From: Actinomycetes bacterium
GTDB taxonomy: Bacteria > Actinomycetota > Actinomycetes > Propionibacteriales > Propionibacteriaceae
Reading direction: 5' to 3'
Length of the DNA stretch: 64,000 bases
Assembly: GCA_023458095.1 (NCBI GenBank)
Contig: JAEXAS010000013.1
Span: 62,001-126,000 of the forward strand
The position numbers and the translations under genes are program-made. The notes under the pieces were generated by a model. That model did no database searches. It saw only the letters and a list, made by a program, of their open reading frames with translations, and had not been told where the DNA came from. Below are positions 50,887 through 59,860 of this stretch, piece by piece (position 1 is the stretch's first letter; every line of letters starts with the position of its first letter).

Positions 50887-51738
50887 TCAGGCCGACGCGC
50901 GAAGGGTCTCCAGGATCGGGGTCGTGGGCCGACCCAGCAGACGAGAAAGCTCGCCGGTGACGACGTTCAGCTCGCCGGCGGCGATGGCGGCGTCCACCCC
51001 GACGACGAACCCGATCAGGCCAGCATCCAGACCGAGGCCGGCAAGCACCTCACTCTTGGCGACCGCATCGACCCGACGCACGGCGACCGGGCGTCCCAGC
51101 ACCGTGGCGAAATCAGCCGCCAAGTCATCGAAGCTCCAGGCCACATCACCGGAAAGGGTGAGCGTCTGGCCCACCTGGGAGCCAGCCAGCACGACCGCGG
51201 CAGCTTCGGCCAGGTCGGCGCGGGCCGCACTAGCCACCCGACCATCCCCGGCAGCGGTGAGAATCTCACCGGTCTGCGCCGCGGTGGCCAAATCACTCAG
51301 ATAGTTCTCGTGGTACCAGTTGTTGCGCAGGATCACGTGCGGCACCCCGGAGGCGGCCAGGGCTTGCTCGGTCGCCCAATGCTCGGGAGCCACCGGGTTG
51401 ATTGAGGCATCAGCGCCGGGGGCACTGGTGTAGACGATGCGTCCGACCCCGGCAGCCTTGGCGGCATTGATGACGGCCAGATGCTGCTGGGCACGCTTGC
51501 CGAACTCATTTCCCGAAACCAGCAGCAGCGAGTCGACCCCCGCCAAGGATCCGGCCAAGGCCTCCGCCTGGTCGTAGTCGAATTCCCGTACGGCTACGCC
51601 TTGATCGGCCAGTGACGCCGCAGCGTGCGGATGGCGGGCCAAGGCCAAGATCTGATCGGCGGGGGTGCCCCGACGCAGCAGGTGCTCGACGACGAGCCCA
51701 CCTAGATGGCCAGTGGCTCCGGTGACAGCAAGGGTCAT
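50887..51738 (-). CDS. NmrA/SDR-like NAD(P)H:quinone oxidoreductase (QorB type)
   Basis: 283 aa. Rossmann N-terminus TLAVTGATGHLGGLVVEHLLRRG (GxxGxxG), ALARHPHAAASL, VDSLLLVSGNEFGKRAQQH and ILRNNWYHENY match the E. coli QorB (YtfG) group, which reduces quinones with NAD(P)H. ATG with GGGAGAA upstream. It is divergent from an HxlR regulator, the usual genetic pairing (ytfG-ytfH). Confidence 0.88.
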   Translation of the reverse strand: MTLAVTGATGHLGGLVVEHLLRRGTPADQILALARHPHAAASLADQGVAVREFDYDQAEALAGSLAGVDSLLLVSGNEFGKRAQQHLAVINAAKAAGVGRIVYTSAPGADASINPVAPEHWATEQALAASGVPHVILRNNWYHENYLSDLATAAQTGEILTAAGDGRVASAARADLAEAAAVVLAGSQVGQTLTLSGDVAWSFDDLAADFATVLGRPVAVRRVDAVAKSEVLAGLGLDAGLIGFVVGVDAAIAAGELNVVTGELSRLLGRPTTPILETLRASA

Positions 51739-51762
51739 GATGTTCTCCCAGGGGGTAAGTTG

Positions 51763-51777
51763 CTAACTGTTGGTTAG
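51763..51777. promoter_or_regulatory. Candidate HxlR operator
   Basis: CTAAC-N5-GTTAG inverted repeat in the 79-bp gap between the quinone reductase and HxlR genes, followed by a related AGTTAG at 51790-51795. HxlR regulators usually bind such short spaced palindromes between divergent genes. Confidence 0.5.
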
Positions 51778-51817
51778 TACTATACTCCAGTTAGGAACTT
51801 TGCCAAGGGGTGATCTC

Positions 51818-52216
51818 ATGACCCAAGCCTTCGACGCCTTCAGCCCGCACTGCCCGTCACGATCCGTGGTTGATGACGTGACGGACCGCTGGCCGGCGCT
51901 GGTCCTGGTCGCCCTGCTCGAGGGCCCACGCCGGTTCGCCGAGACCGCCCGGATCGTGGGCGGCATCAGTGATCGGATGCTGTCGCGCACCCTCACCACC
52001 CTCACCACCGACGGGCTGATCGTGCGCACCGATCACGGCGAACGGCATGTGGAATACGAACTCAGCCCCGTCGGACGCCCGGTCGCGCTCGCCCTGAAGG
52101 GCCTGGTGGCAGCCGTCTATGCGGCAATGCCGGAGATCCTGCAGGCGCGGGCGTCCGCCCAGTCACGGTCCACCCAGGCACCCTCCGCGCAGGCACCCTC
52201 CACCCCGTCACACTGA
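51818..52216 (+). CDS. HxlR-family regulator (YtfH-like)
   Basis: 132 aa. ATG 51818 with AGGGG 6-7 nt before. The winged helix spans CPSRSVVDDVTDRWPALVLVALLEGPRRFAETARIVGGISDRMLSRTLTTLTTDGLIVR and then HVEYELSPVGR. A single Cys near residue 11 is in the position used for redox sensing in some HxlR proteins. It probably represses the divergent quinone reductase. Its tail is Ala/Ser/Gln-rich and its 3' end overlaps the convergent gene by 9 bp. Confidence 0.9.
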   Translation: MTQAFDAFSPHCPSRSVVDDVTDRWPALVLVALLEGPRRFAETARIVGGISDRMLSRTLTTLTTDGLIVRTDHGERHVEYELSPVGRPVALALKGLVAAVYAAMPEILQARASAQSRSTQAPSAQAPSTPSH

Positions 52217-53587
52217 GCCGAGGTCGGCGTCCTCGGGCGCACTGAGCGCCTGCGCGGGCTCGGCTTCTTCAGCCGGTTCGACGGTGGCTTCCAGCAGGGT
52301 TCCGCCCAAGCCCTGACGATCACCACGCAGCGCAATGCGCACCGCCTCAGGATCGGCGGTGGAGGCCTCAAGCCGCCGAATCAGGCTGGCGCGCAATGTG
52401 GCCAGCTCGTCGCGACGATCCTGCGGCACATCGGCCATCAGATCGTCCAGCAGCACCATCAGGCGCCGGGTCACCTGAGGCTGCCCGATTCCAAAGGTCA
52501 TGATCTCCAGCAAGCCCAGCAAGACCACATCGGACCAACTGGGAATACGAACGATTACCTCACCCGCGCCGGCAGCGATCCGCTGATCTCCGAGTTGCTG
52601 ATGAGCCGCCACCCGCAGCACCCCCTCGATCTCATCCAGGGATCGCACAGCCGTGGTCGGATCGTTGACCGCCGGCGACAACGCGCGGATCGCAACGTCA
52701 ACCAGCAGCCGCAAGGAGTAGAAGGCGTCGTGCCGCAGGGATCGCTCCTGGTCCACCACAACGGTCCCGGCGAATCGGCCGGAGACCTTCACCGGCGCCG
52801 ACTTGCCGTCGGCCGCCCACACCCGCATGAGCGCGGATCCTTCACTGACGGCATCGCCGACCTGCACCCGCATAGCGATGCGCAGGCGCCGCCGCCTGGC
52901 CAGACTGCGCAGCACCCGCAGGTCAACCGCGATCACCTGACCGGCTCGCGAACTGCGCACCACCAGTGGTGCAACGGCGTCGACGCCCGCTGCTCCTGCC
53001 CCTTCAGCGGCCATGCCGGCCAGCCGGGTGCCCCGCTGTTGCAGGTACCGACGCGCCTGGCGTCCGACTGCGGACAGCACCGCGTCGACGCGCATCCGAC
53101 CGCCGACCGAATGCAGCAAGGCGATGAAGGCCGCCAAGCTCAGCAAGAGCAGCCCCACCGCAACCAGAATGGTCAACATCGGCACGAACTGCTCACGACC
53201 TGAGGAGCCCACGTCCAGCAGGCTCAGGAAGCTGAACGTGACCGTGGCGAGGAAGACCGCCAAGATCACCTGCGTCGAGCGGGCCCGCAGGAAGTGGGAG
53301 ACCGTGCGCGGGGAGTACTGACTGGAGCCGAACTGCAACAACAGCACCACGAAGGAGAAGACGAAACCGGTGAAGGTGATCATGCCCCCGCCGATCGCAC
53401 CCAGCAGCGAAAGCGCAGAGGTCGTCGATACATCAGATTGAGTGACACCCGCGATGTTGTCGAGCCAGTCATCCAGGGAAGTGACCACGCCATTGAGCCA
53501 GATTCCGAAAGCGACACCGAGGACCGGGATCACCCAGAAGGCACGCTCCCACCACAACTGAAGTCGGGCCAACCCCAGACGATTCAT
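52208..53587 (-). CDS. DUF2254 membrane protein
   Basis: 459 aa. ATG 53587 has AAAGG 8 nt upstream; a longer reading to 53698 lacks a ribosome site. There are four membrane segments in the first ~190 residues (FWVIPVLGVAFGIWL, GGMITFTGFVFSFVVLLLQFG with SSQYSPRTVSHF, VILAVFLATVTFSFLSLL, MLTILVAVGLLLLSLAAFIALLH), the DUF2254 hallmark. A soluble region follows with LLVDVAIRALSPAVNDPTTAVRSLDEI. The function is unknown. Confidence 0.88.
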   Translation of the reverse strand: MNRLGLARLQLWWERAFWVIPVLGVAFGIWLNGVVTSLDDWLDNIAGVTQSDVSTTSALSLLGAIGGGMITFTGFVFSFVVLLLQFGSSQYSPRTVSHFLRARSTQVILAVFLATVTFSFLSLLDVGSSGREQFVPMLTILVAVGLLLLSLAAFIALLHSVGGRMRVDAVLSAVGRQARRYLQQRGTRLAGMAAEGAGAAGVDAVAPLVVRSSRAGQVIAVDLRVLRSLARRRRLRIAMRVQVGDAVSEGSALMRVWAADGKSAPVKVSGRFAGTVVVDQERSLRHDAFYSLRLLVDVAIRALSPAVNDPTTAVRSLDEIEGVLRVAAHQQLGDQRIAAGAGEVIVRIPSWSDVVLLGLLEIMTFGIGQPQVTRRLMVLLDDLMADVPQDRRDELATLRASLIRRLEASTADPEAVRIALRGDRQGLGGTLLEATVEPAEEAEPAQALSAPEDADLGSV

Positions 53588-53698
53588 CCGCGCGACCTTT
53601 CGCTTCTTGAGGGCAACAGTCTTGCATCTGGGCCCCGCTTCGAGGCTCAGGGACGCCAACTCCCCGCCGTTGGCTGCCGGATCTGTTGACTGCGGCAA

Positions 53699-54346
53699 TC
53701 AGGGAAGAATTCGAATCGCGGCGAGCATCGACTCACTGGCCTCAACGACCGCGCCGTTGACGGCCAGCTCCGACCGGTCCGCACGCCAATCGACGTGCGT
53801 GCCGGGGGTCACCTGGACGGCAGCAAGGGCGGCCAGCACAGCGTCCTCGGCGTCACTGACCCGGGCCACCTGGTAGCGCCCACTCGGGGCACTGAGCAGG
53901 CTCATCGTGGTCGGCGAAAGCAGCGAACCATCGGCGGCCGGGATCGGGTCGCCATGCGGATCGATGCGAGGGTGTCCCAGGCGGCGGTCGATGCGCTCCA
54001 GCAGGTCCTCAGAGACCGCGTGTTCCAGCCGCTCAGCTTCGGCATGAACCTCATCCCAGGCATAGCCCAGTTCGCTGGCCAGGAAGGCCTCCAGGAGTCG
54101 ATGCCGGCGCACCATCGCCACCGCCAATCGGCGACCCAGCCGGGTGAGAGTCGCTGGCCGATAGGGCTGGTAGGTCACCAGCCCCTGCCCCTCCAAGCGC
54201 CGCAAGGTGACCGAGACATTGGCCGTCGTGGTGTGGAAGCGCTTCGCCAGCCCGGTGGTGGTGATCGGTGGGTCCCCCCATTCGGTGGCTGACCAGATCA
54301 CCTTGAGGTAGTCCTGGGCGACCGGCGTGAGTTCTGTGACGTCCAT
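53699..54346 (-). CDS. mntR: DtxR-family manganese regulator
   Basis: 215 aa from ATG 54346, which shares one base with the mntH stop (TGATG). Winged helix DVTELTPVAQDYLKVIWSATEWGDPPITTTGLAKRFHTTTANVSVTLRRLEGQGLV, dimerisation region RRHRLLEAFLASELGYAWDEVHAEAERLEHAVSEDLLERID with HPRIDPHGDPIP, and a FeoA-like C-terminal domain. The metal ligands Glu/His of the DtxR fold are present. It probably represses mntH when Mn(II) is plentiful. Confidence 0.9.
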   Translation of the reverse strand: MDVTELTPVAQDYLKVIWSATEWGDPPITTTGLAKRFHTTTANVSVTLRRLEGQGLVTYQPYRPATLTRLGRRLAVAMVRRHRLLEAFLASELGYAWDEVHAEAERLEHAVSEDLLERIDRRLGHPRIDPHGDPIPAADGSLLSPTTMSLLSAPSGRYQVARVSDAEDAVLAALAAVQVTPGTHVDWRADRSELAVNGAVVEASESMLAAIRILP

Positions 54347-55602
54347 CAACCCAACCCTAGGACGGTCAGTCCGATCAAGGTCACATTGAGCGCCACGATC
54401 AGACCCACGACGATCCAGGAGACCAGCTTCAGACCCAGCCGATTCGCCATGACCCCCATTACAGCCGGGTCGCTGGTGATCCGAACCAGCGGGACCAACG
54501 CAAAGGGAATGCCGAAACTCAGCAGCACCTGGCTGAGCACCAGGGCCCAGGTCGGATCGACCCCCAACCCCAGAATGACCAGGGCCGGCGCCAGCGTCAC
54601 GACCCGGCGCAGCCACATCGGTATCTGCACCTTCAGCAATCCCGACATGATCGAGGCCCCGGCGTAACACCCCACCGAGGTGGAAGCCAGTCCGGAGGCC
54701 AGCAGCCCCACCGCGAACAGGGCGGCCACGACTGGCCCCATCGCCGCACCGATCGCCTGATGAGCAGCCTCAATGGAATCCGTCCCGGCGCCGGCGGAGA
54801 AGTTCGCCGCAGCCAACAACAGCATCGCGATATTCACCGTTCCCGCGATGAGCATGGAGACGAATACATCCCATCGGGTCGCGTGCAGCATTCGGGGCAA
54901 CTCGGCGGGCTTGGGGTGGTGCCGATCGCGAGCCAGGGCGGAGTGGACGTAGATGGCGTGCGGCATCACCGTGGCACCCAACAGGCCTGCGGCCAGCAAC
55001 ACCGAATCGGGCCCGGCGAAGCGGGGAACCAACCCCTCAGCGACCTGCCCCCAGGACACATCGGAGACAAACAGACCGGCTGTGAAGCCGATGGTGATGA
55101 CCAGGAGCAGACCCATGACAACGAACTCGAAGGGCTTCTGCCCGCGACGGCTCTGCACCGCCAACAGCAGCATCGACACCGCTCCGACGATGACCCCACC
55201 CAGCAGCAGCGGTACCCCGAAGAGGATCCACAGCGCGATGGCCCCGCCCAGAACCTCGGCCAGATCAGTGGCCATGGCCACCAGTTCGGCCTGCAGCCAA
55301 TAGGTGATGCGCGGACCGCGGGACAATCGCTGGCCGATCAGTTCCGGCAGGCTGCGTCCGGTGACCAGGCCGACCTTGGCCGACAGGTACTGCACCAGCA
55401 TCGCCGCGACATTGGCTGCGACCAGAACCCACACCAACAGGTAGCCGAACCGGGCTCCTGCGGTGAGGTTGGCGGCAACATTTCCCGGATCGACATAGGC
55501 GATCGCCGCGACGAAGGCCGGACCCCACAGCCACGACACTCGGCGGGGACGGCGCGGTGATCGCGGGTCCTCCCCGATGATGGCGGCGATCGGAGCACTC
55601 AC
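54346..55602 (-). CDS. mntH: NRAMP-type Mn2+/Fe2+ transporter
   Basis: 418 aa, eleven membrane helices. The metal-site motif AYVDPGNVAANLTAG is in helix 1 (DPGN) and MPHAIYVHSAL in helix 6 (MPH), both diagnostic. GTG 55602 follows TAGATT plus 7 nt (leaderless type), and an MntR-like palindrome covers this -10. In operon with mntR. Confidence 0.94.
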   Translation of the reverse strand: MSAPIAAIIGEDPRSPRRPRRVSWLWGPAFVAAIAYVDPGNVAANLTAGARFGYLLVWVLVAANVAAMLVQYLSAKVGLVTGRSLPELIGQRLSRGPRITYWLQAELVAMATDLAEVLGGAIALWILFGVPLLLGGVIVGAVSMLLLAVQSRRGQKPFEFVVMGLLLVITIGFTAGLFVSDVSWGQVAEGLVPRFAGPDSVLLAAGLLGATVMPHAIYVHSALARDRHHPKPAELPRMLHATRWDVFVSMLIAGTVNIAMLLLAAANFSAGAGTDSIEAAHQAIGAAMGPVVAALFAVGLLASGLASTSVGCYAGASIMSGLLKVQIPMWLRRVVTLAPALVILGLGVDPTWALVLSQVLLSFGIPFALVPLVRITSDPAVMGVMANRLGLKLVSWIVVGLIVALNVTLIGLTVLGLG

Positions 55603-55604
55603 AG

Positions 55605-55624
55605 AAGTTAATCTAGCTTTACTT
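55605..55624. promoter_or_regulatory. Candidate MntR operator over the mntH promoter
   Basis: AAGTAAAGCTAGATTAACTT (minus strand) is a 20-bp palindrome with 8 of 10 arm positions paired. It overlaps the probable -10 TAGATT of mntH and is next to its GTG start. Confidence 0.6.
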
Positions 55625-55722
55625 ATTGGCTGTGGGGGCGATCTTGCCCACCTTCGGCCGCTGAACCTGCTCGGACCGGCGCAACCAGCGGTGAGAGAAT
55701 CGAAGCGACCCCAGGAGTGCTC

Positions 55723-57150
55723 ATGCCACCGACCGAATCCGTCCCCAGCCGCGATTCCGCCCTCGCCGAGAAATCCGATGCCGTGTGCCGCATGGGTGCG
55801 ATGATGCTCGCCTCCGGCACCGGCTCCTACCGGGTCAAGGCAGCAATGGGACGGGTCGCCGAGGCCCTAGGCATCGACCAACTCGACGCCCAGGTCAGCC
55901 TGAATGAGATCGTGGCCACCACCCGCTGGGGCAAACGCTTCCGCACGCAGGTGGTGGAGGTGGCCGCCCCGTCGGTCAATGCCGACCGGATCAGTTCACT
56001 GCTGCGCGTGTCCCTGGCCGCCCGCTCCGACATCACGGCGATCGAACTACACCGTGCGCTCGACGAGGTCGAGCAGCGGCGTCCGCTCTACGCACTGCCG
56101 GTGGTCGCCCTGGGGGCTGCGGTCGCCTGCGGTGCCTTCGCCTTCCTGAACAACGGACGCTGGCAGGAATGCGTGGCGGCCGGAATCGCGGCCGGCATCG
56201 GCAAGATGGTTCAGGTTCTGCTCAACCGGCAGCGCCTCAACCATCTTGCGGTGGTCGCGATCGCCGCGGCCACCGCCGGATTGGCCTACATGCTCTTGGC
56301 CCAGGCCATGCTGCTGCTCCCGCAGGCCGGCACACCGGTCCATGAGGCCGCCTTCACCTCGGCGATCCTCTTCCTAATCCCTGGCTTCCCGCTGGTCACC
56401 GCGGCGTTGGATCTGGCCCGGTTCGACTTCACGTCCGGAGTCTCCCGGCTGCTCTATGCGGGCCTGATCACACTGGCCGCCGCGGTCGGGGTGTGGATCG
56501 TGGCCGCAGGCTTCGGCCTCACCCCCGGCGAGGTTCCTGCCAGCAACCCCCCTGGGGTCAGCCTGGCCGCCCTGCAGTTGCTCGCCGGCGCTCTGGGCGT
56601 CCTGGGCTTCGCCGTGACGTTCAACACCCCCATCACAGTGGCGCTCACGGCTGCCAGTATCGGAGCTGTGGCCAACACCGGACGGCTGATCGCCATGGAT
56701 GCCGGCATCAACACCCTCGCTGCGACCGTCGCCGCCACCACGCTGGTCGGACTCCTCGCCGCGTGGGTCAGCCAACGCCTGCCTGCCCCGCGCATCACGT
56801 TGTCGGTCCCGGCAGTGTTGATCATGATCCCCGGAGCCGCGGCCTACCGTGCCCTGGTGGCGTGGATCGATCGGGACCCCGTGACCGCCTTGACCAATGG
56901 CTCGGTGGCACTGGGAGTTCTGCTGGCCATGGTGATCGGGTTGGTCCTGGCCCGCATGCTCACCGACCGGGCCTGGACCTCGCCGATGCCGCACTGGACG
57001 CGGATGCCCAGCACCCACGCCCAGCAATTGATCATGCGGAACGCCGAGGCCACAGACTCCGAGATACCTCACTTCGACGGGCAAACCGAGCCAACCGTCA
57101 CAAGAAATGAATCCCCACTTGCCAACAGTGAACATCGTTCTCTAGATTGA
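55723..57150 (+). CDS. Threonine/serine exporter family protein (ThrE type)
   Basis: 475 aa. ATG 55723 with AGGAG 5 nt before. The N-terminal ThrE domain begins VCRMGAMMLASGTGSYRVKAAMGRVAEALG and has TRWGKRFRTQVVEV; ten membrane segments follow, split into the DUF1212-like and DUF3815-like halves fused in actinobacterial ThrE. It exports threonine and serine, by family. The end of the gene is less GC-rich than its body. Confidence 0.9.
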   Translation: MPPTESVPSRDSALAEKSDAVCRMGAMMLASGTGSYRVKAAMGRVAEALGIDQLDAQVSLNEIVATTRWGKRFRTQVVEVAAPSVNADRISSLLRVSLAARSDITAIELHRALDEVEQRRPLYALPVVALGAAVACGAFAFLNNGRWQECVAAGIAAGIGKMVQVLLNRQRLNHLAVVAIAAATAGLAYMLLAQAMLLLPQAGTPVHEAAFTSAILFLIPGFPLVTAALDLARFDFTSGVSRLLYAGLITLAAAVGVWIVAAGFGLTPGEVPASNPPGVSLAALQLLAGALGVLGFAVTFNTPITVALTAASIGAVANTGRLIAMDAGINTLAATVAATTLVGLLAAWVSQRLPAPRITLSVPAVLIMIPGAAAYRALVAWIDRDPVTALTNGSVALGVLLAMVIGLVLARMLTDRAWTSPMPHWTRMPSTHAQQLIMRNAEATDSEIPHFDGQTEPTVTRNESPLANSEHRSLD

Positions 57151-57154
57151 CGGC

Positions 57155-57964
57155 ATGACGCCATCCCAATCTCGAACACGACACACGCGACGCACGATCA
57201 TGACGCTAGCTATTCCGCTTGCAGTCTTGACTCCCTTAATGACCCCGGCGGTTCCCGCCGCGGCTCAAAACACCCCCCCTGCGACGGTGGCATCCACGAG
57301 TTCGAGCGCCGCTGATCCGTTGGCGGGAGCCACAGCGAAGGAGAGAGCAGCCCTGGCGAAGGAGATAGCCAAAGCAAACAGGATTACTATCAAGCCCGAC
57401 AAGACGGCATCCGCAGGGAAGGGAATCAAGATTCAGTCCACCTACGGCTCTAGGCCAACCCGCAAAGGCACGATCCTGGTCACTTCGGACGCCTTTAAGG
57501 GGCTCATTCCGACCGGGCATGCTGCGATGGTCTACGACAAGAATCGAGTCATTGAGGCATTAGCGAACGGCGTGGTGTGGGGGCGCAACGACTGGCACAA
57601 GGCCGGGGTCCACCAACAGGCGTTCGGTGTGACGGTGGGCCGGACCACCTTGAAGCAGGATGCTGCCGCTGCCAACTGGGCGAAGAAGCAGTTGGGAAAG
57701 CGGTACAACTACAACTACTTGAAGACCTGGATCCGCAACAAGTTCTACTGTTCCCAACTGGTGTGGGCCGCGTTCAAGGACAAGAACAAGGTGGATCTCA
57801 ACACCAACTTCGGTAAAGTCACCGCGCTGAAGAAGGACAAGAAGCACTGCGTAACGGTCTTCGGCCGCAAGATTTGTGGCGTGACGGTCGGGACCTACAA
57901 CCCGATCCACCCGATGGAACTGGTCAACAACTCCAAGGTAATCCTGCTGTGGCGCAAAAAGTGA
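57155..57964 (+). CDS. Secreted YiiX/permuted-papain-like cysteine hydrolase
   Basis: 269 aa. A signal peptide (about 1-37, ending PAAAQ) follows an Arg-rich n-region. The catalytic pieces are GHAAMVYDKNRVIEAL (His near residue 121) and NKFYCSQLVWAAFK (Cys near residue 199), in the permuted order of YiiX/YebB-like NlpC/P60 relatives. The body is Lys-rich (KKQLGKRYNYNYLK). It likely cleaves an amide bond in the cell wall or an adduct, by inference. The stop overlaps the next gene (GTGA). Confidence 0.75.
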   Translation: MTPSQSRTRHTRRTIMTLAIPLAVLTPLMTPAVPAAAQNTPPATVASTSSSAADPLAGATAKERAALAKEIAKANRITIKPDKTASAGKGIKIQSTYGSRPTRKGTILVTSDAFKGLIPTGHAAMVYDKNRVIEALANGVVWGRNDWHKAGVHQQAFGVTVGRTTLKQDAAAANWAKKQLGKRYNYNYLKTWIRNKFYCSQLVWAAFKDKNKVDLNTNFGKVTALKKDKKHCVTVFGRKICGVTVGTYNPIHPMELVNNSKVILLWRKK

Positions 57965-59064
57965 TCCTTCGCCACACGGTGGCCCACTCTGCGGAGTGGG
58001 CCACCGTGGCCCTCACTGTGGCTCTCATCGTCAGCGGCTGCGCCTCCTCGCCGAAGCTGGCATCCGAGTCAAAGGACGGCTGCCCCGACTCCTATCGCGC
58101 GGCCGTCGTCTGGTCCGGTACTGGCGCATCGGCTAGCTCAATGGACTACTTCGATTCATCGGTCGCCCAAGTCGGGCGGACATCAGTTCCGGTGCAAGGC
58201 ATGTCCAATAGCGACCAGACTCCCGGTCATCGCGGCAATGGTCGAATCGTTCTTGACTCGACAGGCAACGGCGTCAAGGACCAAACTCATCTGATCGATT
58301 TCGACCCGGCCACATGTCAGGCCACACGCACGAGGGTCAATATCCAGAGTCCATTGAATGTCGTGCCCTTCGATGACGGCTATTTGTCGTTCAACTGGAT
58401 AAACGGAGTCGCCCAGCTACACCACTACGGCCCCGACGGAACCCCGGTTGCACTCCACACCATCAAGGACTGGATGGGAATGACTGGACTCGCTGTCGGC
58501 CCAGACGCGGTCTACGCTTTCGCCAACTACGGCGACAAGCGAAAAACCTGGCTGCTCGTCCTCGACCGAGCCACCCTCAACGAACGCAAACGCATACCCA
58601 TCAACCTCATCAAAGCCGAGGACGGGCCCACAGAAGTTGCGCTCATCGGCGACAACCTCTACTTCCCAGCCGACCGATACAACGACCCGTCCAAAGACTC
58701 TCTCATCGGGGTGATCAACACCCGCACCTTTCAAGTCCGCAGCATCGACCTGGGCACGACCTCCCCGTACCTGTTCCGCACCGTCGGAACCGACCTCTAC
58801 ATCGGCCACGGATCCCTGGATGGCGGCGGGACCACCTTGTCGGTCATCGACACCACCACAAACACCGTTACCCACCACGACCTCGGAATCCCCATCGACA
58901 CGATGGATGCCCACAACTCAACCCTGGCCATCGGCAGCTACACCGACAACGACAACACCGCCACCCTCACCATCTATGACCTCCCAGCCCTCACCATGAC
59001 CGGCCGACACAACATCAACGCACCCAACCAAGACGTAGGCCTCGCCAACGTCATCGCACCCTAA
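57961..59064 (+). CDS. Lipoprotein with beta-propeller-like repeats, unrecognised
   Basis: 367 aa from GTG 57961 (GTGA overlap with the hydrolase stop). The lipobox IVSGC places Cys about residue 26. The remaining ~340 residues show recurrent strands (HLIDFDPATCQ, GYLSFNWINGVAQLHHYGPDG, LAVGPDAVYAFANYG, EVALIGDNLYFPA, LYIGHGSLDGGGTTLSVIDTTTNTV), suggesting a beta-propeller or quinoprotein-like fold. By eye the base composition is less GC-rich than the neighbourhood. Function unknown; coupled to the hydrolase. Confidence 0.7.
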   Translation: MILRHTVAHSAEWATVALTVALIVSGCASSPKLASESKDGCPDSYRAAVVWSGTGASASSMDYFDSSVAQVGRTSVPVQGMSNSDQTPGHRGNGRIVLDSTGNGVKDQTHLIDFDPATCQATRTRVNIQSPLNVVPFDDGYLSFNWINGVAQLHHYGPDGTPVALHTIKDWMGMTGLAVGPDAVYAFANYGDKRKTWLLVLDRATLNERKRIPINLIKAEDGPTEVALIGDNLYFPADRYNDPSKDSLIGVINTRTFQVRSIDLGTTSPYLFRTVGTDLYIGHGSLDGGGTTLSVIDTTTNTVTHHDLGIPIDTMDAHNSTLAIGSYTDNDNTATLTIYDLPALTMTGRHNINAPNQDVGLANVIAP

Positions 59065-59122
59065 CCACCAAACCACGCTGCACGGAGGTGCCGCGAACTC
59101 GCCCCCCCCCCACTCGTCGGCG

Positions 59123-59860
59123 TCAACGTCGCAATACCTCCGTGCACACCGCGACCTGGTCCAACAGCGCCTCCGATGTCGCGCTGGACGCTGGTGTACC
59201 CATCCGAGCCGCCTGCAACACCACATTCGGCGTGCCGCGCTGCCTCAGTCGAGCAAGCAAATCAGTCACTGCTTCGACGCTGTGATATCGGGGATCGACC
59301 GTAATGCGCACCTCGCAATCAACCCCGGAGTTGAGTAGCCGATCCAGACTGTCAAAAGCACGCCGTGCAGCGTTCTGACGGCCAGTAATCCGCGGGTATT
59401 GCTCAGGCAGGCCCTTGATGTCCAGGCCTACCCAGTGCGCCATGCTCAGAACGTCCTGCAATCGGTGCGGGTAAGCGCCCGAGGTATGCAGGCCGACCAG
59501 AAAGCCCCGCTCACGCACCTCAGCCATCGCCGCCGGCAACTGCGCCGCCCGGGTGGGTTCACCCCCGGAAAAGACCACGCCGTCCAGCAGCCCCCTGCGC
59601 TGTTCAAGGTGCGCTCGCACGGCTTGCCACCGGATTGATCCCGGAGTCCGCGAATCGATCAGGTCGGGATTGTGGCAGTACCCGCAGCGCCAGGGACACC
59701 CCTGCACGAACACCGTCGTGACCAGCCGACCAGGCCAATCACAGGTAGACAGATTGGTCAGACCAGCGATGGGCAACTGCGAAGCGTCCCGGTCAACGAC
59801 ACCCGGCTCGGCCGGCGAGACTAACTTCTCGACGGCCGAGCCCAGCGATGCGCTACTCAC
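59123..59860 (-). CDS. nrdG: Anaerobic ribonucleoside-triphosphate reductase activating protein
   Basis: 245 aa. GTG 59860 overlaps the nrdD stop (GTGA). Radical SAM motif CPWRCGYC near residues 57-64 (VFVQGCPWRCGYCHNPDLI), FSGGEPTRAAQLPAAM for the SAM GGE motif and VGLDIKGLPEQYP. It generates the glycyl radical on NrdD. Second gene of the B12-riboswitch operon. Confidence 0.93.
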   Translation of the reverse strand: MSSASLGSAVEKLVSPAEPGVVDRDASQLPIAGLTNLSTCDWPGRLVTTVFVQGCPWRCGYCHNPDLIDSRTPGSIRWQAVRAHLEQRRGLLDGVVFSGGEPTRAAQLPAAMAEVRERGFLVGLHTSGAYPHRLQDVLSMAHWVGLDIKGLPEQYPRITGRQNAARRAFDSLDRLLNSGVDCEVRITVDPRYHSVEAVTDLLARLRQRGTPNVVLQAARMGTPASSATSEALLDQVAVCTEVLRR

